Shown here piece by piece: positions 1 to 6,033 of a DNA stretch of 6,401 nucleotides. The DNA is from Ruminococcaceae bacterium UBA866 (GTDB lineage Bacteria > Bacillota > Clostridia > Oscillospirales > Ruminococcaceae). Location of the stretch: the NCBI GenBank assembly GCA_002295325.1, contig DBGA01000010.1, positions 17,230 to 23,630 on the forward strand, written 5' to 3'. The position numbers and the translations under genes are program-made. Position 1 is the first letter of the stretch. Every line of letters begins with the position of its first letter. The notes under the pieces were generated by a model. The model searched no databases. It saw only the letters and a program-made list of their open reading frames with translations, and was not told where the DNA came from.

Positions 1-90
1 AACCTGAAAGGCAACGGAGTTTGCATCTCAAATAACTTGTTAAAAGAACTAAATTCCTTTATAAATATAGGTGATATAGTCACAAAATAG
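1..90 (+). CDS. dnaE: C-terminal end of an upstream gene, probably DNA polymerase III subunit alpha (partial)
   Basis: Frame 1 is open from the window edge to a TAG stop at 88-90 and encodes 29 residues beginning NLKGNGVCIS and ending GDIVTK. The pattern of a short beta strand, then a Leu-Leu-x-Glu-Leu helix, then a final Ile-Val strand resembles the extreme C-terminus of bacterial DnaE as I recall it. dnaE is also a common neighbour just upstream of pfkA in Firmicutes. The fragment is too short to identify on sequence alone, so the name rests largely on synteny. No intrinsic terminator is visible between this stop and pfkA, so some read-through into pfkA is possible. It could instead be the end of an unrelated protein. 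Confidence 0.5.
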   Translation, partial: NLKGNGVCISNNLLKELNSFINIGDIVTK

Positions 91-109
91 ATAATTTAAC
101 ATATTTTTA

Positions 110-150
110 TTGACATCTGCCAATATTTGAGTAAAATTAAAATGTATAAT
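110..150 (+). promoter_or_regulatory. Candidate sigma-A promoter of pfkA
   Basis: A perfect -35 box TTGACA lies at 110-115. With a 16-bp spacer it faces TAAAAT at 132-137, a five-of-six match to the -10 consensus. A perfect TATAAT also lies at 145-150, but it is 29 bp from the TTGACA and has only a poor -35 of its own. Either -10 could be used, and the first pairing fits spacing rules better. The predicted transcript has a short leader of roughly 45-55 nt before the ATG at 196. Confidence 0.65.
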
Positions 151-195
151 AAAAGGGAAAAATATTAAGAGAGATAATTTAGGAGGTTTTTCACT

Positions 196-1161
196 ATGGA
201 ACAAAAAACGATAGGCGTTTTAACAAGTGGCGGTGACGCTCCGGGGATGAATGCTGCGGTTAGAGCTGTTGTTAGAACAGCCATTAAAAAGGGTTTTAGA
301 GTAATTGGTATTAAAAGAGGATATAACGGACTTATTCATGGAGAGTTAATTGAAATGAATCTACGTTCAGTTTCAGATATTATTCATCGGGGTGGTACTG
401 TTCTTTATACTGCTAGATGTGTTGAGTTTAAAGATATGAAAGGTGTGCAGAAAGCAAAAGAAACCTGTATTGATGCTAATATTAGCGGAGTTGTTGTTAT
501 TGGTGGAGATGGCTCGTTTAGAGGTGCCGCTGATCTTTCTTCAATAGGAATTCCTTGCGTTGGGGTACCTGGAACAATTGATAATGATATTTCTTGTACT
601 GAATATACAATTGGATATGATACGGCTATGAATACAGCCGTTGAAATGATTGATAAACTTCGTGATACAGCCCAATCACATGACCGTTGTAGCGTTGTTG
701 AAGTTATGGGACGTCGTGCAGGCCACATTGCACTTAATAGTGGAATTGCTTGTGGAGCGACCTCGATCATTGTTCCTGAGGTTGAATTTAAAATCGAAGA
801 TATTATTAAAAAGATTCAACTATCTCAAAAGCTTGGAAAACATCATTTCATCGTTCTTGTCGCTGAGGGAATTGGGAAAGTTGAAGAAATTTCCAAACTA
901 ATTGAAGATGCAACTGGAATTGAAACTAGGGGAACTGTTTTAGGACATGTTCAACGTGGTGGAAATCCAACTGTAAGAGATAGAGTTGTTGCAAGTGAAA
1001 TGGGTCATTATGCAGTAGAACTTCTTGAAAAAGGTATTGGAAACAGAGTTGTGGCATTGAAAGCTGGAGAAGTTGTTGATTACGATATTCAAGAAGCTCT
1101 TAAAATGAAAAAGCCATTTGAGCAAGAATTATATAACATTGCAAATGAAATTTCATTTTAG
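196..1161 (+). CDS. pfkA: ATP-dependent 6-phosphofructokinase
   Basis: It phosphorylates fructose 6-phosphate to fructose 1,6-bisphosphate in the cytoplasm, the committed step of glycolysis, normally as a homotetramer. The 321-residue product matches the usual length of about 320 for bacterial PfkA. Visible motifs are the nucleotide-binding GGDAPGMN (12-19), GGDGS (103-107), the catalytic PGTIDNDI with Asp129 and Asp131 (125-132), EVMGRRAGH (169-177), and the substrate-binding GHVQRGG segment near the C-terminus. Gly106 in GGDGS marks the ATP-using rather than the pyrophosphate-using type. Arg23, Arg27 and Arg156 match effector-site arginines of the Bacillus enzyme, but Leu213 replaces another. 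The start is set by AGGAGG at 181-186, nine bases before the ATG. It has its own promoter and a terminator, so it appears monocistronic. pyk, often its partner, does not follow here. Confidence 0.97.
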   Translation: MEQKTIGVLTSGGDAPGMNAAVRAVVRTAIKKGFRVIGIKRGYNGLIHGELIEMNLRSVSDIIHRGGTVLYTARCVEFKDMKGVQKAKETCIDANISGVVVIGGDGSFRGAADLSSIGIPCVGVPGTIDNDISCTEYTIGYDTAMNTAVEMIDKLRDTAQSHDRCSVVEVMGRRAGHIALNSGIACGATSIIVPEVEFKIEDIIKKIQLSQKLGKHHFIVLVAEGIGKVEEISKLIEDATGIETRGTVLGHVQRGGNPTVRDRVVASEMGHYAVELLEKGIGNRVVALKAGEVVDYDIQEALKMKKPFEQELYNIANEISF

Positions 1162-1253
1162 CCTTAAGCTTATACAGGTATGTTCTTCCTATAATGATAT
1201 AGCTCATTTGATTGTAGGTTGTAGATTATATAAATTTTAATAGATTAATTGTG

Positions 1254-1285
1254 AAACAGGTGTGAATATCGCACCTGTTTTATTT
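1254..1285 (+). terminator. Intrinsic terminator of pfkA
   Basis: AAACAGGTG (1254-1262) and CACCTGTTT (1272-1280) form a perfect 9-bp stem around a 9-nt loop, extendable inward by a T-G wobble. The descending arm runs into a T-rich tract (TTTTATTTA). It sits 92 nt after the pfkA stop and separates pfkA from the next operon, whose -35 box overlaps the T tract. Confidence 0.82.
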
Positions 1286-1311
1286 ACTTATAGTCTTTTG
1301 AATGGTATAAT
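1283..1311 (+). promoter_or_regulatory. Promoter of the ymfF-ymfH-lgt-folD operon, extended -10 type
   Basis: TATAAT at 1306-1311 is preceded by TGG at 1303-1305, giving a full extended -10 (TGnTATAAT). TTTACT at 1283-1288 is a four-of-six -35 match at the ideal 17-bp spacing. The -35 overlaps the tail of the pfkA terminator, so the two units sit back to back with no spare sequence. The leader before the ATG at 1363 would be about 45 nt. Confidence 0.75.
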
Positions 1312-1338
1312 TATGTAAAATAATCAAAACATAATTAT
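1307..1338. promoter_or_regulatory. 10-bp inverted repeat over the -10 box, candidate operator
   Basis: ATAATTATGT (1307-1316) and ACATAATTAT (1329-1338) are perfect reverse complements separated by 12 bp. The left arm covers most of the TATAAT box and the right arm covers the early transcribed region. The centre-to-centre spacing is 22 bp, about two helical turns, so a dimeric regulator binding one face of the helix is plausible. The arms are AT-rich, so chance is not excluded, and no regulator gene is present in the window. Confidence 0.4.
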
Positions 1339-1362
1339 TATTAATATCCGAGGAGTGAAGTA

Positions 1363-2643
1363 ATGGGAAATTTTTTAAAAAGCATTGAAATTGCAAATGG
1401 TGTAAATTTCAACACAATTATTGATAAACGTTTCAAGACTAACCGTATTTCTATAAACTTTGTAACAGAGCTTAGAGCTGATACTGTTACAGTAAATGCC
1501 CTAATTCCACAGCTACTTAAAAAAGGATTTGAGGGCTGTGAAACCTATACTGAATTAAATAGAAAACTTGAAGAGCTATATGGCGCATATGTTAATGCAG
1601 ATGTTCAAAAAAAAGGTGATTATCAAATTTTAACATTATGTATCACTGGAATTGATGATAGGTTTTCTCTTGAAAATGAGTCCATCATTCAAAAAACAGC
1701 TGATATCCTTTGTAATTTAGCACTTAAACCTATCGTAGAAGATGGTGGTTTTTCTAAAAAATATGTTGAGTTAGAAAAGAACTCCCTTATTGATTCAATT
1801 GACGCAGAACTAAATGAAAAAAGAATTTATGCTTTAAATAATGCAATTCGCTTAATGTGCAAGGATGAGCCATACGGACTGCCAATGTATGGATTTAAAG
1901 ATAAAGTTTTGGAGATAACTCCTCAATCTGCAAAGGAGCAGTATGACAATATTTTAAAAACAGCTAAGATAGAAATTATGTTTACCGGATGTGGTGATGA
2001 TACGAAAGCAATTGACGTATTTACAAATGCATTTAAGTCGCTTAACAGAGATTATGCTGAAATACCATCAATTACTGCTCATATATCTGCAAAAAAAGTA
2101 ACTGAAAAAACAGAAAACATGCCGGTAAGTCAATCAAAACTAGTGTTAGGATTTGGTGCTTGTGTTACTTCAAGGGACATGCTAGCTCCAGCTATGAGGT
2201 TAATGGTTGCCATTTTGGGCGGAACTCCCTCGGCAAAGCTTTTCCTTAATGTCCGTGAAAAGCTAAGCCTTTGCTATTATTGTGCGGCAAGATATGATGT
2301 TTCCAAAGGAATTATCACAATAGATAGTGGCGTTGAAAATCAAAATATACAAAAAGCAAGAGAAGAAATTTTGGTTCAGCTTGACCTAATGAAAAAAGGT
2401 GAATTTACTGATGATGAAATCAATAACGCTACACTAAGCTTAAAGAATGCATTTTCTAGTATATATGAACATTCATCCTCAATTGAGGGTTTTTATCTTG
2501 GGCAGATTTTATCTGGTATACAGTCATCCCCAGATGCAGAAAAGCTTAAACTTGATAGTATAACAAGACAAGAAATAATTAATGCGGCAAATAAAGTTAC
2601 TCTTGATACAGTTTATATTTTAACTGGAAATGAGGTGGATTAA
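1363..2643 (+). CDS. ymfF: M16 (insulinase-family) protein of the YmfF type, without a zinc site
   Basis: This 426-residue protein is a bacterial M16B-family member. It lacks the HxxEH zinc-binding motif; the corresponding N-terminal helix reads ALIPQLLKKGFEG. It keeps the C-terminal substrate-binding Arg/Tyr pair in VREKLSLCYY, with Arg298 and Tyr305. That combination is typical of the non-catalytic partner in heteromeric M16 enzymes. It is followed directly by a zinc-bearing M16 gene, the same arrangement as ymfF-ymfH of Bacillus subtilis (also spelled yfmF/yfmH in some databases), where both genes are linked to 5-aminopentanol modification of elongation factor P. That role here is inferred from family and order. 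No signal peptide is evident, so it is probably cytoplasmic. AGGAG at 1351-1355 sits seven bases before the ATG and supports this start. It is the first gene of a four-gene operon. Confidence 0.88.
   Translation: MGNFLKSIEIANGVNFNTIIDKRFKTNRISINFVTELRADTVTVNALIPQLLKKGFEGCETYTELNRKLEELYGAYVNADVQKKGDYQILTLCITGIDDRFSLENESIIQKTADILCNLALKPIVEDGGFSKKYVELEKNSLIDSIDAELNEKRIYALNNAIRLMCKDEPYGLPMYGFKDKVLEITPQSAKEQYDNILKTAKIEIMFTGCGDDTKAIDVFTNAFKSLNRDYAEIPSITAHISAKKVTEKTENMPVSQSKLVLGFGACVTSRDMLAPAMRLMVAILGGTPSAKLFLNVREKLSLCYYCAARYDVSKGIITIDSGVENQNIQKAREEILVQLDLMKKGEFTDDEINNATLSLKNAFSSIYEHSSSIEGFYLGQILSGIQSSPDAEKLKLDSITRQEIINAANKVTLDTVYILTGNEVD
2632..2638 (+). promoter_or_regulatory. Ribosome binding site that fixes the ymfH start
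   Basis: GAGGTGG lies inside the last codons of the preceding gene, six bases before the ATG at 2645. The in-frame ATG at 2630 comes before this site and has no ribosome binding site of its own at a proper distance. The later ATG is therefore the better start. Confidence 0.75.
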
Positions 2644-2644
2644 T

Positions 2645-3922
2645 ATGGAAAAGAAAATTATTAAAAACGATGTCTTAAATGAACAATATTACCATTATAA
2701 ACATAAATCAGGGTTGTCAATTATTTTGTATCCGATGGAAGGATATTCAAGTGCATATGCACTTTTTGGAACAAACTATGGTTCGATTGATACTTCCTTT
2801 AAAACACAAAATGATAGTGATTTTATCACTGTTCCAGAGGGAATTGCACATTTTCTAGAGCATAAGCTTTTTGAAAGTGAAGATGGTGACGCGTTCTCTT
2901 TATTTGCAAAAACTGGCGCTTCTGCAAATGCGTTTACTTCATTTGATAAGACTTGTTATCTTTTTTCAACCACTGATAATTTTGATGAATCGCTAAAAGC
3001 ATTAATAACATTTGTACAAGCACCATATTTCACCAAAGAAACCGTAGAAAAAGAACAAGGAATTATTGGTCAGGAAATAAAAATGTACGAAGACGACCCC
3101 AATTGGAGAGTTTTCTTTAACTTATTAACTGCGCTTTATGTGAACAATCCAGTAAGAATTGATATCGCTGGAACAACCCAAAGCATCTCAAAGATTGATA
3201 AAGATTTACTATATAGTTGTTACAACACTTTTTACAATCTGAATAATATGGTTGTCTGCATCGCTGGAAACTTTGATGAGGAGTCAGCTGCTAAAATTAT
3301 TGAAGATAACTTAAAGGAATGCGAAAAAGTTGAAATTATCTCAAAAGTCCCAGATGAACCTAAAACTGTTGCAAAAAAAGAGTTTGTGCAAGATCTTTCA
3401 GTTGCAATGCCTCTTTTCAATATTGGATACAAAGAAACACCTGTTTCAAAGGAAGAAGAACTAGAAGTCCAAATAAGGTGTGAGTTGATTTTGTCTGCTA
3501 TAGTTGGTAGAAGTAGCGAGCTCTACAAAGATATGTATGACAGTGCCCTTATAAACACCACCTTTGGAACAGAGGTCTTTAGTGGTAGGGGTTATTTTGC
3601 TAATGTTTTTTCAGGCGAATCAAGAAATCCAAAGCTAGTTATGGAAAAAATCGCAAATTGTATTGAAAGCTATAAAGAAAAAGGTATTGATGAGGAAACG
3701 TTCAAACGTGTGAAAAAAGCAATGTATGGAAACTCAATTTTACTTTTTAATAATGTTGAGGGCGTTGCAAATGAATTGGTTGCATCTTATTTTGCCGATG
3801 GTGAGATATATGACGTTATGGATGTGATAAAGGCTGTAACTTTAGAAGATATAAATGAACAACTAAGAAATTCGTTTAACAAGGAATATATGTCAATTTC
3901 AATTGTAAACCCCGTGGAATAG
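2645..3922 (+). CDS. ymfH: M16 (insulinase-family) zinc metalloprotease of the YmfH type
   Basis: This 425-residue protein carries the inverted zinc motif HFLEH (His69, Glu72, His73; Glu72 the catalytic base). Further on comes the paired-glutamate segment EKEQGIIGQE, with Glu137 and Glu144 seven residues apart as in pitrilysin; Glu144 is the likely third zinc ligand. The region that should carry the Arg/Tyr substrate pair reads LYKDMYDSALINTT, so Arg is replaced by Tyr298 and Tyr by Thr305. It therefore complements the upstream protein exactly, and I infer a heterodimeric protease. It begins one base after the upstream stop, with its ribosome binding site inside the upstream gene, which suggests coupled and roughly equal synthesis. 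There is no signal peptide. The B. subtilis pair is associated with elongation factor P modification, but the true substrate is not known to me. Confidence 0.9.
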   Translation: MEKKIIKNDVLNEQYYHYKHKSGLSIILYPMEGYSSAYALFGTNYGSIDTSFKTQNDSDFITVPEGIAHFLEHKLFESEDGDAFSLFAKTGASANAFTSFDKTCYLFSTTDNFDESLKALITFVQAPYFTKETVEKEQGIIGQEIKMYEDDPNWRVFFNLLTALYVNNPVRIDIAGTTQSISKIDKDLLYSCYNTFYNLNNMVVCIAGNFDEESAAKIIEDNLKECEKVEIISKVPDEPKTVAKKEFVQDLSVAMPLFNIGYKETPVSKEEELEVQIRCELILSAIVGRSSELYKDMYDSALINTTFGTEVFSGRGYFANVFSGESRNPKLVMEKIANCIESYKEKGIDEETFKRVKKAMYGNSILLFNNVEGVANELVASYFADGEIYDVMDVIKAVTLEDINEQLRNSFNKEYMSISIVNPVE

Positions 3923-3963
3923 TATTCTGCCGCCATTGTGCGGTTACATAAGGAGAGTAAATT

Positions 3964-5076
3964 ATGGAAAACATTGTTCAATTCCCTGGGCTCGGTTTAG
4001 AGTTTTCGTTAAGAAACTCATTGTCATTAGGCCCAATAACGCTATCTTATTACGGAATGATTATTGCACTTGGCCTTTTACTTGGTCTAATTTATGCATT
4101 TAAAAACTTTAAAAAAGTTGGCGTTGATTCAGATAAGGCGATTGATTGTATCTTAGGTGGAATTATTGGTGGAATTATTGGTGCAAGACTTTATTACGTT
4201 GCATTTAGTTGGAGCGACTATGGCTTGGATTTCAGTAGTTTTGATGCATTTTGGAGCACATTTTCAAGAATCTTTAAGACTTGGGAAGGCGGAATGGCAA
4301 TCTATGGTGGACTTATTGGTGCACTGATTGTCGGGGTGCTAATTGCAAGGTGGCGCAAGATAAACGTAAAGGCTTTACTTGATGTTATTGGAATCGGCTT
4401 TTTAATTGGCCAAGGTGTCGGACGTTGGGGCAACTTCTTTAATGTTGAGGCATTTGGTAGCAATACAACGCTTCCTTGGGGAATGACTGGACCATCTATT
4501 GTAAATTACTTATCCTCCAAACGTGAGTATTTAGCAAGTGTAGGAGTAACTGTAGACCCTAATCTACCAGTTCATCCTACATTCTTATATGAGTCTTTGT
4601 GGTGTTTGTTAGGTTTTGCTCTGTTGGCAGTTTACCTAAAGCATAGAAAATTTGATGGTGAAGTTTTCCTAATGTATCTAGCATATTATGGTGCTGGTAG
4701 ATTTATTATTGAGGGACTTCGTACTGATAGCTTGATGATTGGTGCATTGCGTGTTTCACAAGTGTTGGCGGCAGTTTTAGTTTTCAGTTCTGTTTTATTT
4801 ATCTTGATTATTCGTTCAAGAATTAAGGGGAATAATGACGAAAATTATCTAAAGTTGTTCGTAAAAACTGATGAGGGATTGCGAATTGCACAGGGGATAA
4901 AAGAAGAGTCTGTAGGCAAAGAAATTGATGCTAACAACCCAAAAGAAGATACTTTTGCAGATGAAGAAACAGTAGTACTATCTGATGATGTGGTAGAAGA
5001 AGCTGTGGAAGCTGATTTTGAAGAAACTGAGGAGCAGATTGTCACCGACGAAGGAGAAGAAAAACATAATGGCTAA
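3964..5076 (+). CDS. lgt: Prolipoprotein diacylglyceryl transferase with an acidic C-terminal tail
   Basis: Lgt moves the diacylglyceryl group of phosphatidylglycerol onto the lipobox cysteine of prelipoproteins, the first step of lipoprotein maturation in the cytoplasmic membrane. About seven hydrophobic segments are visible, roughly at 22-46, 60-80, 111-130, 136-155, 207-225, 234-252 and 264-283. The family signature GRWGNFFNVEAFG is at 153-165, including Arg154 and Asn157. HPTFLYES is at 204-211 and GRFIIEGLRTD at 245-255 with Arg246 and Arg253. Tyr114 in AIYGG stands where E. coli has His103. Residues 290-370 are an extra hydrophilic tail in which 27 of 81 residues are Asp or Glu; most Lgt proteins end near residue 290. 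AAGGAG at 3950-3955, eight bases before the ATG, supports the start. It follows ymfH by 41 bp and overlaps folD by 8 bp. Confidence 0.96.
   Translation: MENIVQFPGLGLEFSLRNSLSLGPITLSYYGMIIALGLLLGLIYAFKNFKKVGVDSDKAIDCILGGIIGGIIGARLYYVAFSWSDYGLDFSSFDAFWSTFSRIFKTWEGGMAIYGGLIGALIVGVLIARWRKINVKALLDVIGIGFLIGQGVGRWGNFFNVEAFGSNTTLPWGMTGPSIVNYLSSKREYLASVGVTVDPNLPVHPTFLYESLWCLLGFALLAVYLKHRKFDGEVFLMYLAYYGAGRFIIEGLRTDSLMIGALRVSQVLAAVLVFSSVLFILIIRSRIKGNNDENYLKLFVKTDEGLRIAQGIKEESVGKEIDANNPKEDTFADEETVVLSDDVVEEAVEADFEETEEQIVTDEGEEKHNG
4156..4179 (+). repeat. Two tandem copies of a 12-bp unit within lgt
   Basis: GGTGGAATTATT occurs twice in a row (4156-4167 and 4168-4179), followed by a partial third copy GGTG. 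It encodes GGIIGGIIGA at the second membrane segment. Glycine-rich repeats of this kind are normal for that helix in Lgt, so protein constraint explains it. The exact nucleotide repeat could still be a slippage site, changing length in steps of four residues. Confidence 0.5.
5051..5056 (+). promoter_or_regulatory. Ribosome binding site of folD inside lgt
   Basis: AAGGAG lies in the last codons of lgt, 12 bases before the ATG at 5069. This spacing is longer than usual. Because the folD ATG overlaps the lgt stop by 8 bp, ribosomes finishing lgt could help start folD. The in-frame ATG at 5018 would add 17 basic residues not expected in FolD and has no comparable ribosome binding site. Confidence 0.6.
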
Positions 5077-5923
5077 AATAATTGATGGAAAGAAAATTTC
5101 AGATGATATAAAGGAAACAGTAAAGCAAGAAGTTTTAGCCCTTAATAGTAAAGGAATCTTAGTTGGACTTGCAGTTGTTATTGTTGGTGACAATCAAGCG
5201 TCAAGAGTCTATGTAAATTCAAAGAAAAAGGCTTGTGAGACATTGGGAATTCATTCAACTGAGTATGCACTAAAAGCAGAGACTTCACAAGCTGAACTTT
5301 TAGAGCTAGTTGACGAATTGAACAATAACCCAGATATAAACGGTATTCTCGTTCAGTTGCCATTACCGTCCCACATTGATGAAAAGAAAATTATTGAGTC
5401 CATATCTCCAATCAAAGACGTTGATGCATTTCATGCTGCAAACGTAGGTAAAATTATGATAGGGGACTATGATTTTTTACCTTGTACGCCTGCCGGTTGT
5501 ATGGAGTTAATTCGCTCTACTGGGGTCAATATATCGGGCAAAACCTGTGTTGTAGTTGGAAGAAGTAATATTGTTGGAAAGCCAATGGCTATGCTTTTGC
5601 TACATGAAAGTGGAACTGTAACCATATGTCACTCACGAACAACAAACTTAACAGAAATGTGCAAAACTGCTGATATTCTTGTGGCTGCGGTTGGAAAGGC
5701 AAAAATTATAACAGCAGAAATGGTAAAAGAGGGTGCTATAGTAATTGATGTTGGAATGAACAGAGATGAAAATGGTAAACTTTGTGGTGACGTTGATTTT
5801 GATGAGGTAAGTAAGGTTGCTGGATATATTACTCCTGTTCCTGGTGGGGTAGGGCCAATGACAATAGCAACTTTAATGAAAAATACAGTTATCGCTGCAA
5901 AAATGCAAGAGTCAATGAAATAA
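5069..5923 (+). CDS. folD: Bifunctional methylenetetrahydrofolate dehydrogenase / methenyltetrahydrofolate cyclohydrolase
   Basis: FolD interconverts 5,10-methylene-, 5,10-methenyl- and 10-formyl-tetrahydrofolate using NADP, feeding purine, formyl-methionine and thymidylate synthesis in the cytoplasm. The 284-residue product has the usual length. The catalytic YVNSK segment shows Tyr48 and Lys52. QLPLP is at 96-100, and KDVDAFH is at 116-122 with Asp119. The dinucleotide-binding GRSNIVGKP is at 164-172, followed by CHSRT and VIDVGMN. The family signature PGGVGPMT is at 258-265. The chosen start MAKIIDGK is the standard FolD N-terminus. It is the last gene of the ymfF-ymfH-lgt-folD operon, translationally close to lgt. 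No clear U-tailed terminator follows it, so some transcripts may run on into rpsB. Confidence 0.96.
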   Translation: MAKIIDGKKISDDIKETVKQEVLALNSKGILVGLAVVIVGDNQASRVYVNSKKKACETLGIHSTEYALKAETSQAELLELVDELNNNPDINGILVQLPLPSHIDEKKIIESISPIKDVDAFHAANVGKIMIGDYDFLPCTPAGCMELIRSTGVNISGKTCVVVGRSNIVGKPMAMLLLHESGTVTICHSRTTNLTEMCKTADILVAAVGKAKIITAEMVKEGAIVIDVGMNRDENGKLCGDVDFDEVSKVAGYITPVPGGVGPMTIATLMKNTVIAAKMQESMK

Positions 5924-5933
5924 TGCTTGCATT
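5902..5933. repeat. 8-bp inverted repeat spanning the folD stop and the rpsB -35 box
   Basis: AATGCAAG (5902-5909, inside the last folD codons) and CTTGCATT (5926-5933) are perfect reverse complements around a 16-nt spacer containing the folD stop. In RNA this could form a hairpin at the end of folD, but no U-tract follows, so it is not a standard terminator. In DNA its right arm contains the whole rpsB -35 element TTGCAT. Confidence 0.45.
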
Positions 5934-5955
5934 ACAACTATGGCTATGGTATAAT
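5927..5955 (+). promoter_or_regulatory. Promoter of rpsB, extended -10 type
   Basis: TATAAT at 5950-5955 is preceded by TGG at 5947-5949, a full extended -10, with TTGCAT at 5927-5932 as a four-of-six -35 at exactly 17 bp. The spacer ends in a tandem CTATGG-CTATGG (5938-5949). The predicted transcript starts near 5962 and has a leader of about 108 nt. Confidence 0.8.
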
Positions 5956-5976
5956 ATCAAAGGTATTTATTACACA

Positions 5977-6033
5977 CGCAATCACATTGTTTAGCACGGT
6001 GCTACGTTAGTAGTCGCTGAATGTATGTATGCG
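5977..6033 (+). promoter_or_regulatory. Foldable 5' leader of rpsB, candidate regulatory RNA
   Basis: Nested complementary arms can stack into one long imperfect hairpin: CGCA (5977-5980) with TGCG (6030-6033), ACATT (5984-5988) with AATGT (6020-6024), TAGC (5992-5995) with GCTG (6016-6019), and GCTAC (6001-6005) with GTAGT (6010-6014) closing a GTTA loop. A competing fold is TAGCAC/GTGCTA at 5992-6004. The structure ends just before a GGAGG (6033-6037) and upstream of the true ribosome binding site at 6055-6061. Feedback by S2 on its own leader is known in Proteobacteria; a similar role here is inference from position and shape, by eye only. Confidence 0.4.

Noticed and set aside
405..770. 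Minus-strand open frame opposite pfkA, and similar antisense frames opposite the other genes
   Set aside because: They lie wholly within strong, recognisable plus-strand genes, have no ribosome binding sites and show low-complexity or unfamiliar products.
1162..1253. Possible small gene or RNA between pfkA and its terminator
   Set aside because: No open frame with a ribosome binding site and no clear structure; it reads as the pfkA 3' untranslated region. A TATAAT-like string near 1190 has no good -35.
2630..2644. Earlier in-frame ATG for the zinc M16 protein (five extra residues)
   Set aside because: The GAGGTGG ribosome binding site lies after this ATG and correctly precedes the ATG at 2645.
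3930..3943. Small hairpin CCGC-CATTGT-GCGG between ymfH and lgt
   Set aside because: The stem has only 4 bp and no U-tract, so it is not a terminator; lgt follows within 25 bases.
5018..5068. Earlier in-frame ATG for folD adding 17 residues
   Set aside because: The extension is a shadow of the lgt coding sequence, has no ribosome binding site, and the ATG at 5069 gives the standard MAKIIDGK start.
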